Source: CBDCCT01 sp965214995 (GTDB lineage: Bacteria > Deinococcota > Deinococci > Deinococcales > Trueperaceae). From it: a stretch of 64,000 nucleotides of DNA. Where the stretch lies: assembly GCA_965214995.1 (NCBI GenBank), contig CBDCCT010000002.1, positions 186,001-250,000 of the forward strand. Reading direction: 5' to 3'. Position 1 is the first letter of the stretch, and every line of letters begins with the position of its first letter. A model generated the notes under the pieces. The model did not search any database, was not told the origin of the DNA, and saw only the letters and a list, made by a program, of their open reading frames with translations. Both the position numbers and the translations under genes were made by a program. Of the stretch, positions 34,650 to 46,149 are shown one piece after another.

Positions 34650-34657
34650 TATTTATA
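34650..34657 (-). promoter_or_regulatory. TATA box of the metallothionein gene
   Basis: On the minus strand the sequence reads GTGTATAAATATTCG about 165 bp before the metallothionein start. A strong TATA box fits an inducible, highly expressed small gene. Confidence 0.6.
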
Positions 34658-35478
34658 CACCACGATCCCACCTTATGTAATCGTGCTGCATTTTCAGGGT
34701 TCAGAGCCAATCTGCAGCCTCATGTTTAGGCGGGGATCACGTGTGTTGCCACCTTGTTGCAGCTTCGTCATTGGTGGCTGGTATTTGGTGATGATTAATG
34801 AGTGAGTATCAGTTAACACCCATATCCGACAACGGTGTCTCCGGAGGCTTCTGGTCATCATCCAAGAGAGTGCGCATGGGGTATGTTCGGAGGAATATCA
34901 ACTCACCATCGTTCATTGGAAGAGAAGAGTTGTAGCTTTGTTCTGGATTCTATGCGCTCTAATTGCGCTCGCAGGTCTAAGCTCTACACGAATCCTGGCA
35001 CGTCGACTCTTCTAGTGTCTCTGTGTATCTTCGATGCGATGCAGATGCCTAAATTAAACACGTTGTGATAGTCGTCTCTGCTGACGTCTGAGGCTTCGGC
35101 ATGTTTATGTTCTGGTGACTTTAGGCAACATTCATGTGATTGGGAATTTGACGAGTTGAAGTAGTGAAAGAAGAGCAAAGGTTCATCATCATCCTGAAGG
35201 ATAGTCTTCACGGGTTGCTCGAGGCCTGGAACTTAATGGCTTTGGATGTTGAGAGATCATTTCATTACTACTTGTAACTTGATGTTTATTCCATTCGGTC
35301 CAAAGTGAGAAACAGTCTATTAGTCTATGTTGTTGTATCTTTGCACTTTTCGGATTTTCGATATAAGTTATGAGACGGCACGCCAAGCCTGTTTTTCTAC
35401 TAATATATACGTGTTATTTTAAGTGATTTTATAGCTTTAGATATTTAATATATTTATATTATTTATAAAGCTTTAATA
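34658..35478. other. Transition zone between the gene-bearing and AT-rich DNA
   Basis: Up to about 35,390 the sequence has normal composition, with CA, TG and CG dinucleotides common and no recognised gene. From about 35,400 the composition drops sharply to nearly pure A/T with CTA/TAG. The metallothionein promoter is within the first part. Confidence 0.6.
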
Positions 35479-35518
<40 letters not shown>

Positions 35519-35919
35519 TCATTCTTTGTGTTTGTAGTTGTTAGACTATAACGCGTAGGCTAACTAGGTAGCTAGCCACTAAAATATATTATATATATTT
35601 AGTTTCTTTAGATAAAGAGTTCTAAGAAGTAATAAAGGATATTATAGAAAGTAAATAACTTTTTCTTATAAAATAACCTATATAGGTTAAATATAAGATA
35701 AACTAGGGGATATTAAGGAGAGACACCTATTAGATTCTTCTTATAGTAATAATAATAAAGTAATAATAATATAAGATAGAATAAAAAGAAAAAGAAGAGT
35801 AGTAATACTTAAGTAGAAAATAGAAAGTTAATAGTATTTAGATAAAAATAAAGTCCTAAAAGCCCTTAAGCTTTTAATAACTAGAGGATACCTAGTAAAA
35901 TAGAGCTTTAGGGCTTTTA

Positions 35920-38900
35920 GAATTTAAGTTAAATCTAATAAAAGGTAACTAAGAAATTTTAAAAAGAGTTAAGCCACTCTCTAATAGAAATTTTTATTTT
36001 TTCTAGGAATAATAAAGTATTAAGTATTCCTTTTTTAGTATTTAATAATAAAGGTAGGGTTAATCTAGTAGCCTTTAAAGCTAGTTTTAGATTAAATCTT
36101 TCTTTATTATATAAAGGGCAGCTTAATAATAAGTGCCTAGGAGATTAAATTTTTTCTAGATACTTAGGATACTTATTATTAGCCTCCTTATTAATCTTAT
36201 ATAAATAACTCCTAAAATATCTATACCCTAACTTAAGTTGGAAAAAGGCTAATTTAATAGGCTTAGGGAAATCTCTTTTAATAATAGGTTTAGTCCTAAA
36301 TATAGGATTATTATCTATATTATAAGAGTATTCTCTACCTTTTTTATCTTTAGAGGTAATCTAGCTATTTTTCTACTCTTTTAAGAGGTAATTATTTATA
36401 TCTTTATTAGATAATAATATTAGATTATTATCTAGTCTTTCTCCCTCTAGAAAAGAGCTTTTAATAGAATATAATCTAGAGAGTTGATTATTATTCTTAA
36501 AATTTTCTTTCTTTAAAAGCTCTTTTATAGGGTGATTATCTAGGAGATAGTTTAACCTATTATAATAGGAGATATTTCTTTTCTCTAGATATAGATTAGG
36601 GGGTAGTAAATTACCCTCTATCTCTAGAGCTCTAGTAGGACTAGTTTTAAAAGCTCCTAATATAATTCTAAGAGCCTTATTTTAGAGTTTTTTATAATAA
36701 TCTATAAGATTATAATCTTTTTCTTTCTTATACTATAAGATAGAGCTGTAGTTAGATATAGAGGTAATAATACTAATATATAGATATTAGATAGTATTAT
36801 TATTAAGACCTTTAATAGTATTAAAAAGTATAGAGAGTTTATATAACCCCTTTTTAGCTAGATTAGTTCTATAAATAATATAATTCTTAAAAGAAAACTT
36901 ATTATTATATAGAACTCCTAGCTATTTTAGGTCTTCTTTAGGGGTTATATAGGTATTTTTAATCCTAATCTTTTCTATAATCTTTCTTCTTTTTCTAGAA
37001 AAGTGGATTAATTTAGTTTTAAAGGTATTAAACTCTATATCTTTTTTCTTAGCTATAGATAATAAGTCTTTAACTACTTTTTCTAGCCTTTTTTTATTAA
37101 GTTTAGGGTTCTTAGAACTAGTAGATAAAGAAATATCATCTAAATAGCTTATAGGATAGATATTCCTATATATATCTAGAAAAAATAAATCCCTAATATA
37201 AATAAGAAAGAGGATAGGGGATAAGGGAGAGCCTTAGGGTATCCCTATATCTATATTCTCTTTCTCCCCTATTTCTCTCTCTATCTTTATTTAAATCTTT
37301 CTATTAGATAAAAAGTTATAAATATATAAATAAAGATTATAAGGGAGTCCTAGGCTTTTAATAATCTCTAGTAATTAACTTTTAGAGATATTATTAAAAG
37401 CCCCTTCTATATCTAAAAAGAGAGTAGAAGTTATCTTCTTTTTTTACTAATTTCTTTCTATATTAGAAGTTAATAATAGATTCACATCTATAGAACTTCT
37501 ATTTAATCTTCCCCCTATTTAACTAGGGTGTAGTAGATTAATAGGGGTAGTAGGATTATTAGCTAGGTTTCCTAGCCTAGTAGCTATAATCTTTTCTAGA
37601 ATTTTTCCTAGGTAATTTAAAAGAGATATAGGTCTATAAGACTTTAGATCTTTTTTATTTTCTTTATTATATTTAGGAATAATAACCCCTATAGCTTCTC
37701 TCTATATAATAGGTTAGTAGGAATTATTTAGTAAAAGTTTAATAACTTTATTAAATAAATCCGGGAGAGCCTTATAGGCTTCTTTAATAATTAAAAAAGA
37801 TAAATTATCTAGGCTAGGAGCTTTTTTTATATTACTACTATTAATAGCTAGAGAAATCTTTTTACTATTATAGATAGGCTACTCCTAGTCTTTTTCTAAA
37901 TAATAATCTAGTTTAGATATCTTAGAAGTAGGAGGTTTAGGAAATAAAGCTTTTTTAAATAAGGAGCTTTTTTCTTTAAAGGAATTAGCCTTTATTTCCT
38001 TTTCTTTTTCTATTTCTTTTTCTTTATATTTATCTTTATAGATAAGAGTAGGAATTATAGAATTCTTAGAATCTATTATTTTTAAAGGTTTATAGATATC
38101 TATAGATTTAGAATCTATAGATTCTAGATAATTAACCTAGCTTTTAGACTTAGCTAGTTTAACCTCTTTAAAATAAATATTTCTAGCCTTTTTATAAAGA
38201 TTATAATCTTCTTCTTTTCTAGAGGCTTTATAGATTCTTTTAAAATAAGATAATTCCTTTCTTAGATTCTTTAAATCCTTATTCTACTACGTTTTAGAAA
38301 AGGAAGTAATATTCTTTTTTAGGGCTATTTCTTCTAATATATCTTTTATAAGATTATTTAGATTAATAGCTAATTCCTTTAAGAAAGAAATATTATTATT
38401 TTCTTTAGTTTTATCTATTCCTAGTTTAGGATAGATATCTTCCTTTTCTTTTAAAGATTTAAAGAAGCTACTATTAAATAGTAGGTTATTTTTAGCTTTT
38501 TCTTTTAATCTCTTATTAAATAAAATCTAATCTATTTCTTTAAGGTTATATTCTTTTATAGGGGGGGAGTAGCTGGTTTTATCCCTATTAAATATAATAG
38601 AATAAGATAATATTTTATAGTCTAATCCGGATTTATCTTCTAGTATATCCTAGTTATAGACCTTATTAGTAATATAATTACTAGAAAAAGTAAGGTCTAT
38701 AATAGATTTAGACCTAGTATTAGGTCTAGAAAAAGTAGGAATATCTATAGAATTTAATAACTCTAAGTTATTATCCTTTAAATATTTAACTAGATTAGTA
38801 GCTCTTATAGGTCGGTTTATAGAGGAATTCTATAGGGGGTAATAGGCGTTAAAATCCCCCCTTATAAGAGCTGGTTTATCTAGCTTTAAAGGTAATAAAG

Positions 38901-39288
38901 CTCTTTCTATAGTTCGTTCTTTTTTATTATTAAAATCCCTTAATTTATTATAGAGATTAATAAGGTAGAAAGGCTAAATATTTTTATTATTAATCTTTAG
39001 GATTAATAAATCTAGGTCGTCTATAAGGTCTAGCCGTAAATTAAACCTTATATTAGATTCTTTTCTAATATAAATAGATACCCTAGGGTTATCTTTATAG
39101 GGTAATATATTTATATAAGAAGGGTGCCGTATAGAACTATTAGAGTTAAAAACTCTAGGTTCTTAGATAAGTAATATATTAGCTTTTTCTTTAATACCGA
39201 TTTCTAGTAGAGTTTCTAGAATAAGTTGATTTTTAGTAGTATTATACTGTAATATTTTAATATTATTAATATTAATATTACTAGTCAT
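35920..39288 (-). pseudogene. LINE ORF2 relic: endonuclease and reverse transcriptase
   Basis: If TAA/TAG are read as Gln/Trp, one frame runs from ATG 39,288 to about 35,920 (about 1,120 residues), the normal length for Tad ORF2. The RT catalytic motif is YLDD near 37,130-37,145 and survives. The GIPQGSP motif near 37,225-37,250 has lost its Gln to a stop. The endonuclease domain occupies about 38,300-39,288. The end resembles the RNase H and C-terminal zinc-knuckle part of fungal Tad elements, with cysteines lost. Confidence 0.8.
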
Positions 39289-40650
39289 TAACTAGATATA
39301 TTATTATTAATAATATTCTTATTATTATTTTCTTTATAAGAGGGGTTAAATTTTTCTAATCTAGGTTGAATTCCTCCTAGATAAATCTTCTTATAAAGAT
39401 ATTTTTCTCTCTCTCCTTTGGTATTAAGAGAGATTATTATAGAACTATAATCTTTATTAGTTCTATTTTCTTTCTTAGAGATCTATTTAGGGTAGCCTAT
39501 AATAGATAGCCCTAAGTTATTATTTTCTAGATCTTCTTTTATTTTATTAAGGCCTAAGGGATTATTATAAGCCTTATTATTAATATTATAGATAATAAGA
39601 CTAAAATAATTTTTATCCTTTATAGCTTTATTAAATTTAAAGCTATTTTCCTAGGTCTCTTTATTTTCTAAAAGAATATTAGGATTATAGCCTTCTTTAA
39701 CTATAATAATAATATTATTCTTCTTATTTTTTATAATAGAAACGATAATATTAATATTAGGCTTTAATTTTAGTTTTTCTCTTAGATTCTTATTAATCTT
39801 TTCTTTTAGATTATAAGAATCTAGAACTTAGCTTTTTTCCTTAGTTATTAGAACTAGGTATTAGTTCTTATAACTATTCTTATTTTCTAGAGTTTTATTC
39901 CCTAGCTCTTTCTTATTATTAATCCTATTAGATTTAATAATATTTTTACTTACTACCTTAGCCTAGGTAGTAGTATTATCCTTTTCTATAGCTTTTTCTA
40001 TAGAAGGGGGTCCTAGGGGAGTTTTAGTACTAGTATTATTAATAATACCTATATTATAATTTACTCCCCCTTTTATAGACTTTCCTAATATATCTATCTT
40101 ATTAGATAGATCTTTAATTTAACTTTTTAGCTCTTCTTTTTCTTTATTAGAGCTAATATTTATTTTTTCTTTTTCTTTTATTAAATCTATATTATTATTA
40201 TAATCTAGAGTAGTAATCTTATCTAGATTATAAATAATATTATAAAGTTATTATTTTTTTAAGCTATTTTCTTCCTTTTCTATAGCTTCCTTAAGGTATT
40301 CTTTAGATTTAAAAATAAGATTATTAGTAGTACTATTAGTCTTATTCTTTTTATTATTTTCTAGAGTCTTAGTAAACTCTATAGAATTTAATTTTTTTTC
40401 TTTTTATTTAACTAGAATAATAACCTTAACTTATTTTTTTTCTAGTAATTTATTAATTTTTTCTTTATTTTTTTGTTAATTTAAATCTAGTTAAAAATTA
40501 AATATATTATTATTATTTTCCTCCTTATTTTTTATAATTCCTTCTATTTTTAAACTTTTTTTACTAGTAAATATTAAATATAAATACTATATTTAAATTC
40601 GTGTTAAAATTTAAATTAAATTAGTATATATATCGTATTTCCTATTTAAG

Positions 40651-40693
40651 TAATAGGGGTATCACGTGATTAATTATATAATTACCCCTATTA
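40651..40693. repeat. 11-bp inverted repeat with an internal CACGTG
   Basis: TAATAGGGGTA (40651-40661) pairs with TACCCCTATTA (40683-40693); a CACGTG lies directly inside the left arm. It sits between the LINE 5' end and the first copia sequence and may belong to the end or promoter of either element. Confidence 0.5.
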
Positions 40694-40699
40694 AATAGG

Positions 40700-42592
40700 G
40701 GGTGGCGTTTTTATGGCGTTAAGGGGTAAATTAAGGGGGAAATGAGGTACCAAGACCATTCAGATCGTTGTCTATAAATATAACCTTAACCTCCCAGTGC
40801 GCGCGTGTTGAGAGAGCCAACTTTTCTTCTATTGCTTTAATATTATAAATATAGATAGATATATATAAGTAATTATATATACTTTATAGTTATAAGCTTA
40901 AAGGGTTTCTTCTATACTATCTTTTCTATATAATTTTAAAGCTTTATATACCTATTCTATAATATTATTTATAATAAAGATACTAGCTTTAAATATAACT
41001 TTATTTATATTTTTATTAATTATTCTAATAGGTACTTTATTATAGAACTTCTAATATAGTATAATCTATTAAATAGCTATTTTAGAAAATATCTAATAAT
41101 TTATTAATCTAAATACTAATAAGAAGTTAGCTTTTTTTCTACTAAATATAATAATTATAAAAGTAAATATTATTATAGAAATATTTAAAAACTTATTAAA
41201 GTTTTAAATAGAATACTTTAAATTCTATAAAAGAAAATATAAAAATAAGCTTAATATCTATAATAAATAATAATTATTATTAAAAGTTATCTTTAGATTA
41301 ATTTATATAATAATTATATAGTAGTATTTTTATATTATTTTAAAATAGATAATAGCTAGAGAAATTCTAATAGTTTTATAGTTATATTTAGTACTAATAA
41401 ATTATATATATAAATAAAATATTTATAAAGCTTATATAAAGATATTAAAGCTAAAAAAACCTATAAATATTAATACTTAGTTATAGACTTAAAATATAAT
41501 ATTAATAAAATATAAAAAGTTTAGCCTACTAAAAGTAATAATAATAAATACTACCTATAACTTCTTAAGAATAATTAAGCTTATAATACTAATATTAGCT
41601 TTAATTTTAAATTAATTAATAATAGATAGGGAGATTAAAAATAAACTTATAATATAGTTTTATAAATTTATAAAATAGTTATATAACTATATCTACTAGA
41701 TTAGATTAACTATAATAGTCTTATATAAAGTATTTAGTATAGTAATATTATAAAATAAAAGCCTAATAGATAATAATAATTTAAAGAAAAAGAAGAAGAA
41801 GTTAAAAAGTAATAGTAGTAAATAATTATTTTCTTATATTTATAGCCTTAATTATAAATATAATAAATATTAGTATATTTAACTATTAATAGTATATAAA
41901 TATTAGAAACCTAAAAAGAAGATAGCTAAGTAGGTAAAAAAAAGGATTAATAGTAGTAAAAACCTTAAAAAAAAACTTAAAAAGCTAAAAGGATTTAAAT
42001 ATAAAGATATTATAAAGATCTATATATAGTTAGTATTATTTAGTATAAATATCTAATTAATATTTTATCTATCTTTATTTTTTTCTTTTTTCTTTTTTAC
42101 TATTTAGTATACTATCTTTATAGTTATATTTTTAGTAACTAGTAATACTATTTATTATATATTATATAATAGTTTTATTCTAGATTCTAGCTTAAATATT
42201 TATATTATAAATAATTAGAATTAATTTAAATTATTTATACTAACTAGTAGAGATACCCTATTAGCTAGTAACTAGATATTTAATATATTAGATATTAGTA
42301 CTACTATTATTAATATTAAAATATTAAAAGATAAGAAGTATAGTATTAATTTAATAAATACTATCTTTATACTATCTTTTTATACTAGTTATATATTAAT
42401 TAGAAGGATAAGAGAGAAAGGTATTACTTAGAATATAAAGAGTAATAGATTAATATAGTTAAATAGTAATAAAATTTACTATATTATTAATTAATATAAT
42501 TAGTATATTTTTAAATTTAATAATATTAAGCTAACTACTTTATTCTTTACTATTTATAACTAATAGTATTATAATAATAAGGTAATACTCTA
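40700..42592 (+). mobile_element. Ty1/copia retrotransposon, 5' segment (promoter/LTR, gag, protease)
   Basis: A patch with surviving CA, TG and CG (40,690-40,830) contains a TATA-like CTATAAATATAACC and probably the 5' LTR or leader; its exact start is not resolved. Downstream, plus-strand frames read as a copia gag with a decayed zinc-knuckle region near 41,840-41,960. They then read as the copia protease region (ILDSSLNIYIINN; LFILTSRDTLLASN) at about 42,180-42,480. The frame breaks at the CTCTA target site of the gypsy insertion at 42,592 and resumes at 60,098. TAA/TAG replace Gln/Trp throughout. Confidence 0.75.
42588..42592. repeat. Left 5-bp target duplication CTCTA of the gypsy insertion
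   Basis: CTCTA immediately before the left LTR is repeated at 60093-60097 immediately after the right LTR. Five base pairs is the usual duplication made by Ty3/gypsy integrases. Confidence 0.9.
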
Positions 42593-42760
42593 TGCTACGA
42601 TCCACCCTAAATATATGGATTAGTATAGTATTTTAGTAAAAGCTAGTGTTTTTATTAAGTCCTATTCTAACTATTTATATTCTATATCTTAGGACTAAGA
42701 AGTAGGATCTAAGATACTACTACTATATTAGTAAATTACTATTACTATAAATTTATAATA
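42593..42760 (-). repeat. Left LTR of the chromovirus (168 bp)
   Basis: It aligns without gaps to 59925-60092. It begins TGCTACGATCCACCC and ends ATTTATAATA where the partner ends with AACA. Every difference I find between the two copies is a C/T or G/A transition. The first ~65 bases keep CpA/TpG sites that are mutated in the other copy. Confidence 0.92.
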
Positions 42761-42899
42761 ACTTTTTTACTACTAAAGAAAATATATCGCCCTAGATACT
42801 TATAATTAGATTAGAGTATTAGTATAAGTAATATTATTATATCTAAATATAAAGTAAATAATATTTCCTAAAGAAGTTTTAAAAGAAATTAACTATACT

Positions 42900-44800
42900 A
42901 TTATTAGAATTTAAATTATTATTACTAATATTAATTATCTATTATAACTCTTCTAAATCCTCTACTATTTTTATCTTTTTTTCTTTCTTTATTACCTATT
43001 TTATAATACTTAAAAGTCTATATTCTAAAGTCTTTTTTATAGTAAAATTTAATATAAACTTAGACCTTAAAATCTTAGATTCTATACTTTTAGATCTAGA
43101 TACCTTAGGTTTATTTATTTTAAGTTTTTTAACTAGCTCTAAATCTAATAATAGCTTCTTTTTTATTTTACTATTACTTTTAATATAGTCTAGTAGAAGT
43201 AATTATAAGATAATAATTTTAGATTTTAGCCTATCTATAGTATTTTTAAACTAAGTCTTATATTTAATAATTATAGCTTATAGTATTCTAAAATTATACT
43301 TATAAACTTTAAGGTTTTCTTTATAAACTATTCCTAAAACTTATAAAATCTAATCTAAGTATTTTATATTAAGTAGTTTTTTCTTAATATTATAGACTAA
43401 TTCTTTAGCTTTTATTACTTTTATACTATAAGAGGTTAAATCTAGGGCCTTTAAATTAGATTTTTTATTTTCTATATTTAGTCTAGATTACTTACTTTCT
43501 TTATAGGTCTTAAATATACTACTATCTTCCTTAATATTAGAAAATACTTATATAGATTCTATTATTATACTAGAGATATCTAGTCCTAGAGAGGATAGAA
43601 CTAGCTTATTAGATATCTTCTTTCTTTTAAACTTAGCTTTATCTTTATCTTTCTTTTAGGGTAGAGTATTTCTAATAGTATTTAGCTTATAAGTTAGTAC
43701 TAGATTATATTTAGAAAATACTTATTCCTTATAAATAATCTTAGTTATTTTTTACTACTTATAAAGTACTTTTTTTATTTTAAATAATACCTTTACTATC
43801 CCTATAGAAATATAGTTAAAATTAAGGTTCTAAAATAATAACTTATCTTTATTAGTTAGTATTAGTATATCTTTTTTAATTAGTATATAGTTAATACTAA
43901 AATTACTATTCTATCCTATTTAAGAATAGGACTTTATAATATAGTTCTTTTAATTAGTATTCTTTTCTTTTAACTTTCTATTAGTTAGATAGTCTACTTA
44001 CCTTTATAGAAAATATAACTAGTAATCCTAATAAATTAGTTTCTCTTTATAGTAGTATTACTTATTAAGAATCTTAAGATTATAAGTATTCCTTTAATAT
44101 TAAAAATATAGGGCTAATTCTTATAAAGTTTAGTTTACTTAATCTACTTATTTTAATAGAGTACTATAAGTTATACTATAAGATTATAGAATAAATATAC
44201 TTCCTTTAGAGAGAAGTAATCCTTTATAAGTTTTAGCTTAATATTATAGAGTAGTAAGTCTAGAAAGTATTTAGAATTAGAAGATTTCTTTATTATATTT
44301 ACTCTATTATAGACTTCTAAGACTTCTATTCTATATTCCTAATATATAAGTTTCTAATTCCTTAGATAAGCTTTATTTAACTTTAAGCTATTTATTAGGA
44401 TAACTATAAATAGTAATATAATCTTAAAGTTATTAAAGGCTTATTTAGCTATTATAATAGTAGAAAAAAAGAATATCCTAAGAATTTAATAATAAAATAA
44501 ATAAATAGTCTAGGAATATAAGTATATATATAATTTCTAATAAAAACCTTTAATAATAAATATAAGTAAATTTTTAACTATAAAATACCTAGTATAATTA
44601 ATTATAAGGAAAAAGAAAAAAGAGAAGAGAAAATAAAATAAAGGAAGAGAAGGTAATATAGAACTATAGATAATTAATCCCTTACTAGGTAAAACGTTCT
44701 TAATAATAATAGAACCTTCCCTTTTTTATATTAATAAGGGATATATTAGCTTCTTTAAGGCTAACCCCTTCTATACCTTACTAGGCCTAAAGCCTATATA
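42900..44800 (-). pseudogene. Extra 3' reading frame of the chromovirus, unknown product
   Basis: Between the chromodomain and the LTR the minus strand keeps long coding-like frames, interrupted mainly by TAA/TAG at Gln/Trp positions. Examples are IEVLEVYNRVNIIKKSSNSK and YFLDLLLYNIKLKLIKDYFS near 44.2-44.4 kb, and LDLELVKKLKINKPKVSRS near 43.1 kb. About 550-600 residues could be encoded. It is Lys/Leu/Ile-rich with helical-looking C-terminal segments. I recognise no gag, env or other known domain. Position and strand match an additional ORF after pol. Frame continuity across the whole 1.9 kb was judged by eye only. Confidence 0.5.
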
Positions 44801-44829
44801 GAGTAGATTCTCTTACTTTATTATATAAC

Positions 44830-45735
44830 TTATTCCGTAGTAGATAGGTATAGAGTATTAATATTAAAGGAGTCTATTAGATCTTTTAAATTTTAGAGGT
44901 TACTTTCTTTATACTATATATTAGTATCTATTTTATATCCTTTCTAATATACTAAATATTTATAATATCTAGTACTATTATTATAATAATATTCTAAAAG
45001 ATATTCTATAGTATAGGTATTTTTATTTCTCTTTTTATCCTCTTTAAGTTTAGGCTTAGTAAATAAATTATAATTATAAGGGTTTCCTTTATTAAATAGC
45101 TCTAGATAAGTAACTAAAATAATTAAGTAAATTTTTAATTATAGAGGAAGTTCTAGTTTATATACTAGCTTTCTAATCTTTTATATAATCTTATATAGTT
45201 TAACTTACTAGACTTTTAGCTTCTTACTTTATCCTAGAATTAAATATCCCTTATAAAGCCTTAAGAAGACCTTATCCCCTTCTTAGAACTAAATTAGTAT
45301 ATATATTTTATTATACCTATACTTTATAGTTACTTCTATAAAGGTTAATATATCCTCTACTTCTTTATAGTAGATATTTCTTAAGGCTAGAAAATTTAAA
45401 TTCTATATTTTAAGATAGTTTAGTAGATTACTATTTATTATAAATCCTATTATTACTTAGGATAGTATTAGACTAGTACTAGTACTAATTCTATTATTTA
45501 AGATATATTAGATATATAGTAGATATTCTATCTAATTAGAATTTAGGAATATATATATTATAAAATATAGTACTATCTTAGCTATTTAATTTATTCTTTC
45601 TAACTAACTATTAGATTAGGGATACTATATAGTAGTTACTTATAGTTTAGTTCCTATTAAGTTAAATATTATATTCTAAACTACTAATAAGAATTACGTG
45701 TCCTAGTTAGAAATAATATTCTTTAGAATTCCCTA
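44830..45735 (-). pseudogene. Chromovirus integrase C-terminal part with chromodomain
   Basis: Minus-strand frame from the hAT junction: ISNQDT (former ISDRDT), IFNLIGTKL, VTTIQYPQSNSQLEKIKQIA, IEYLLYIQYILNNRISTSTS, LILSQVITGF, then FQEGDKVFLRLYKGY (Gln now TAG). The chromodomain follows at about 44,880-45,060 (TYTIEYLLEYYYNS, KYLVYQKGYKIDTNI). The N-terminal part of the same integrase lies across the hAT at 53,760 and above (LTIDQISGLPNIKGVNQII). Confidence 0.8.
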
Positions 45736-45743
45736 ATTGCGCT
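45736..45743. repeat. Left 8-bp target duplication ATTGCGCT of the hAT
   Basis: ATTGCGCT occurs directly outside both hAT ends (45736-45743 and 53752-53759). Eight base pairs is diagnostic for hAT-superfamily insertion. Confidence 0.93.
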
Positions 45744-46149
45744 CAGTGTGGCCGTAGGGACCTGGACCTGGACTAAGTCTAGTCTAGGTCTAGGTCCCTA
45801 GGGACTAAATATTAGTCTAGGTCCCTAGTAATAATTCCCTAGGGACTAGAATTATATCTAGGTCCCTAGAGAGATCTAGACCTAGACTAGACTTAGTCTA
45901 AGTCTAGGTCCCTAGGGAATCCCTAGGGACTAGTTATTATATTTAAAAATTACTTAAATCTATATAGGTATATAATTATTATATATAATTATTATATATA
46001 ATTATTATATATATTTATTATATATAATTATTATATATAAGTACTAATAGTTTATTAATATATAATATTAATTATACTAATAGCTATATAAATAATTTAA
46101 TAAAAGTAAAGATCTATATAACTATTAAACTTTATAATTATAATATAAT

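Noticed and set aside
1..35400. tRNA or rRNA genes
   Set aside because: I looked for cloverleaf-like arms, B-box sequences and conserved rRNA motifs and found none convincing; a dedicated scan would be needed to be certain.
45744..45940. CRISPR-like array from repeated AGGTCCCTAGGGACT motifs
   Set aside because: The motifs are irregularly spaced, in both orientations and next to a TIR; they are hAT subterminal repeats in a eukaryotic genome.
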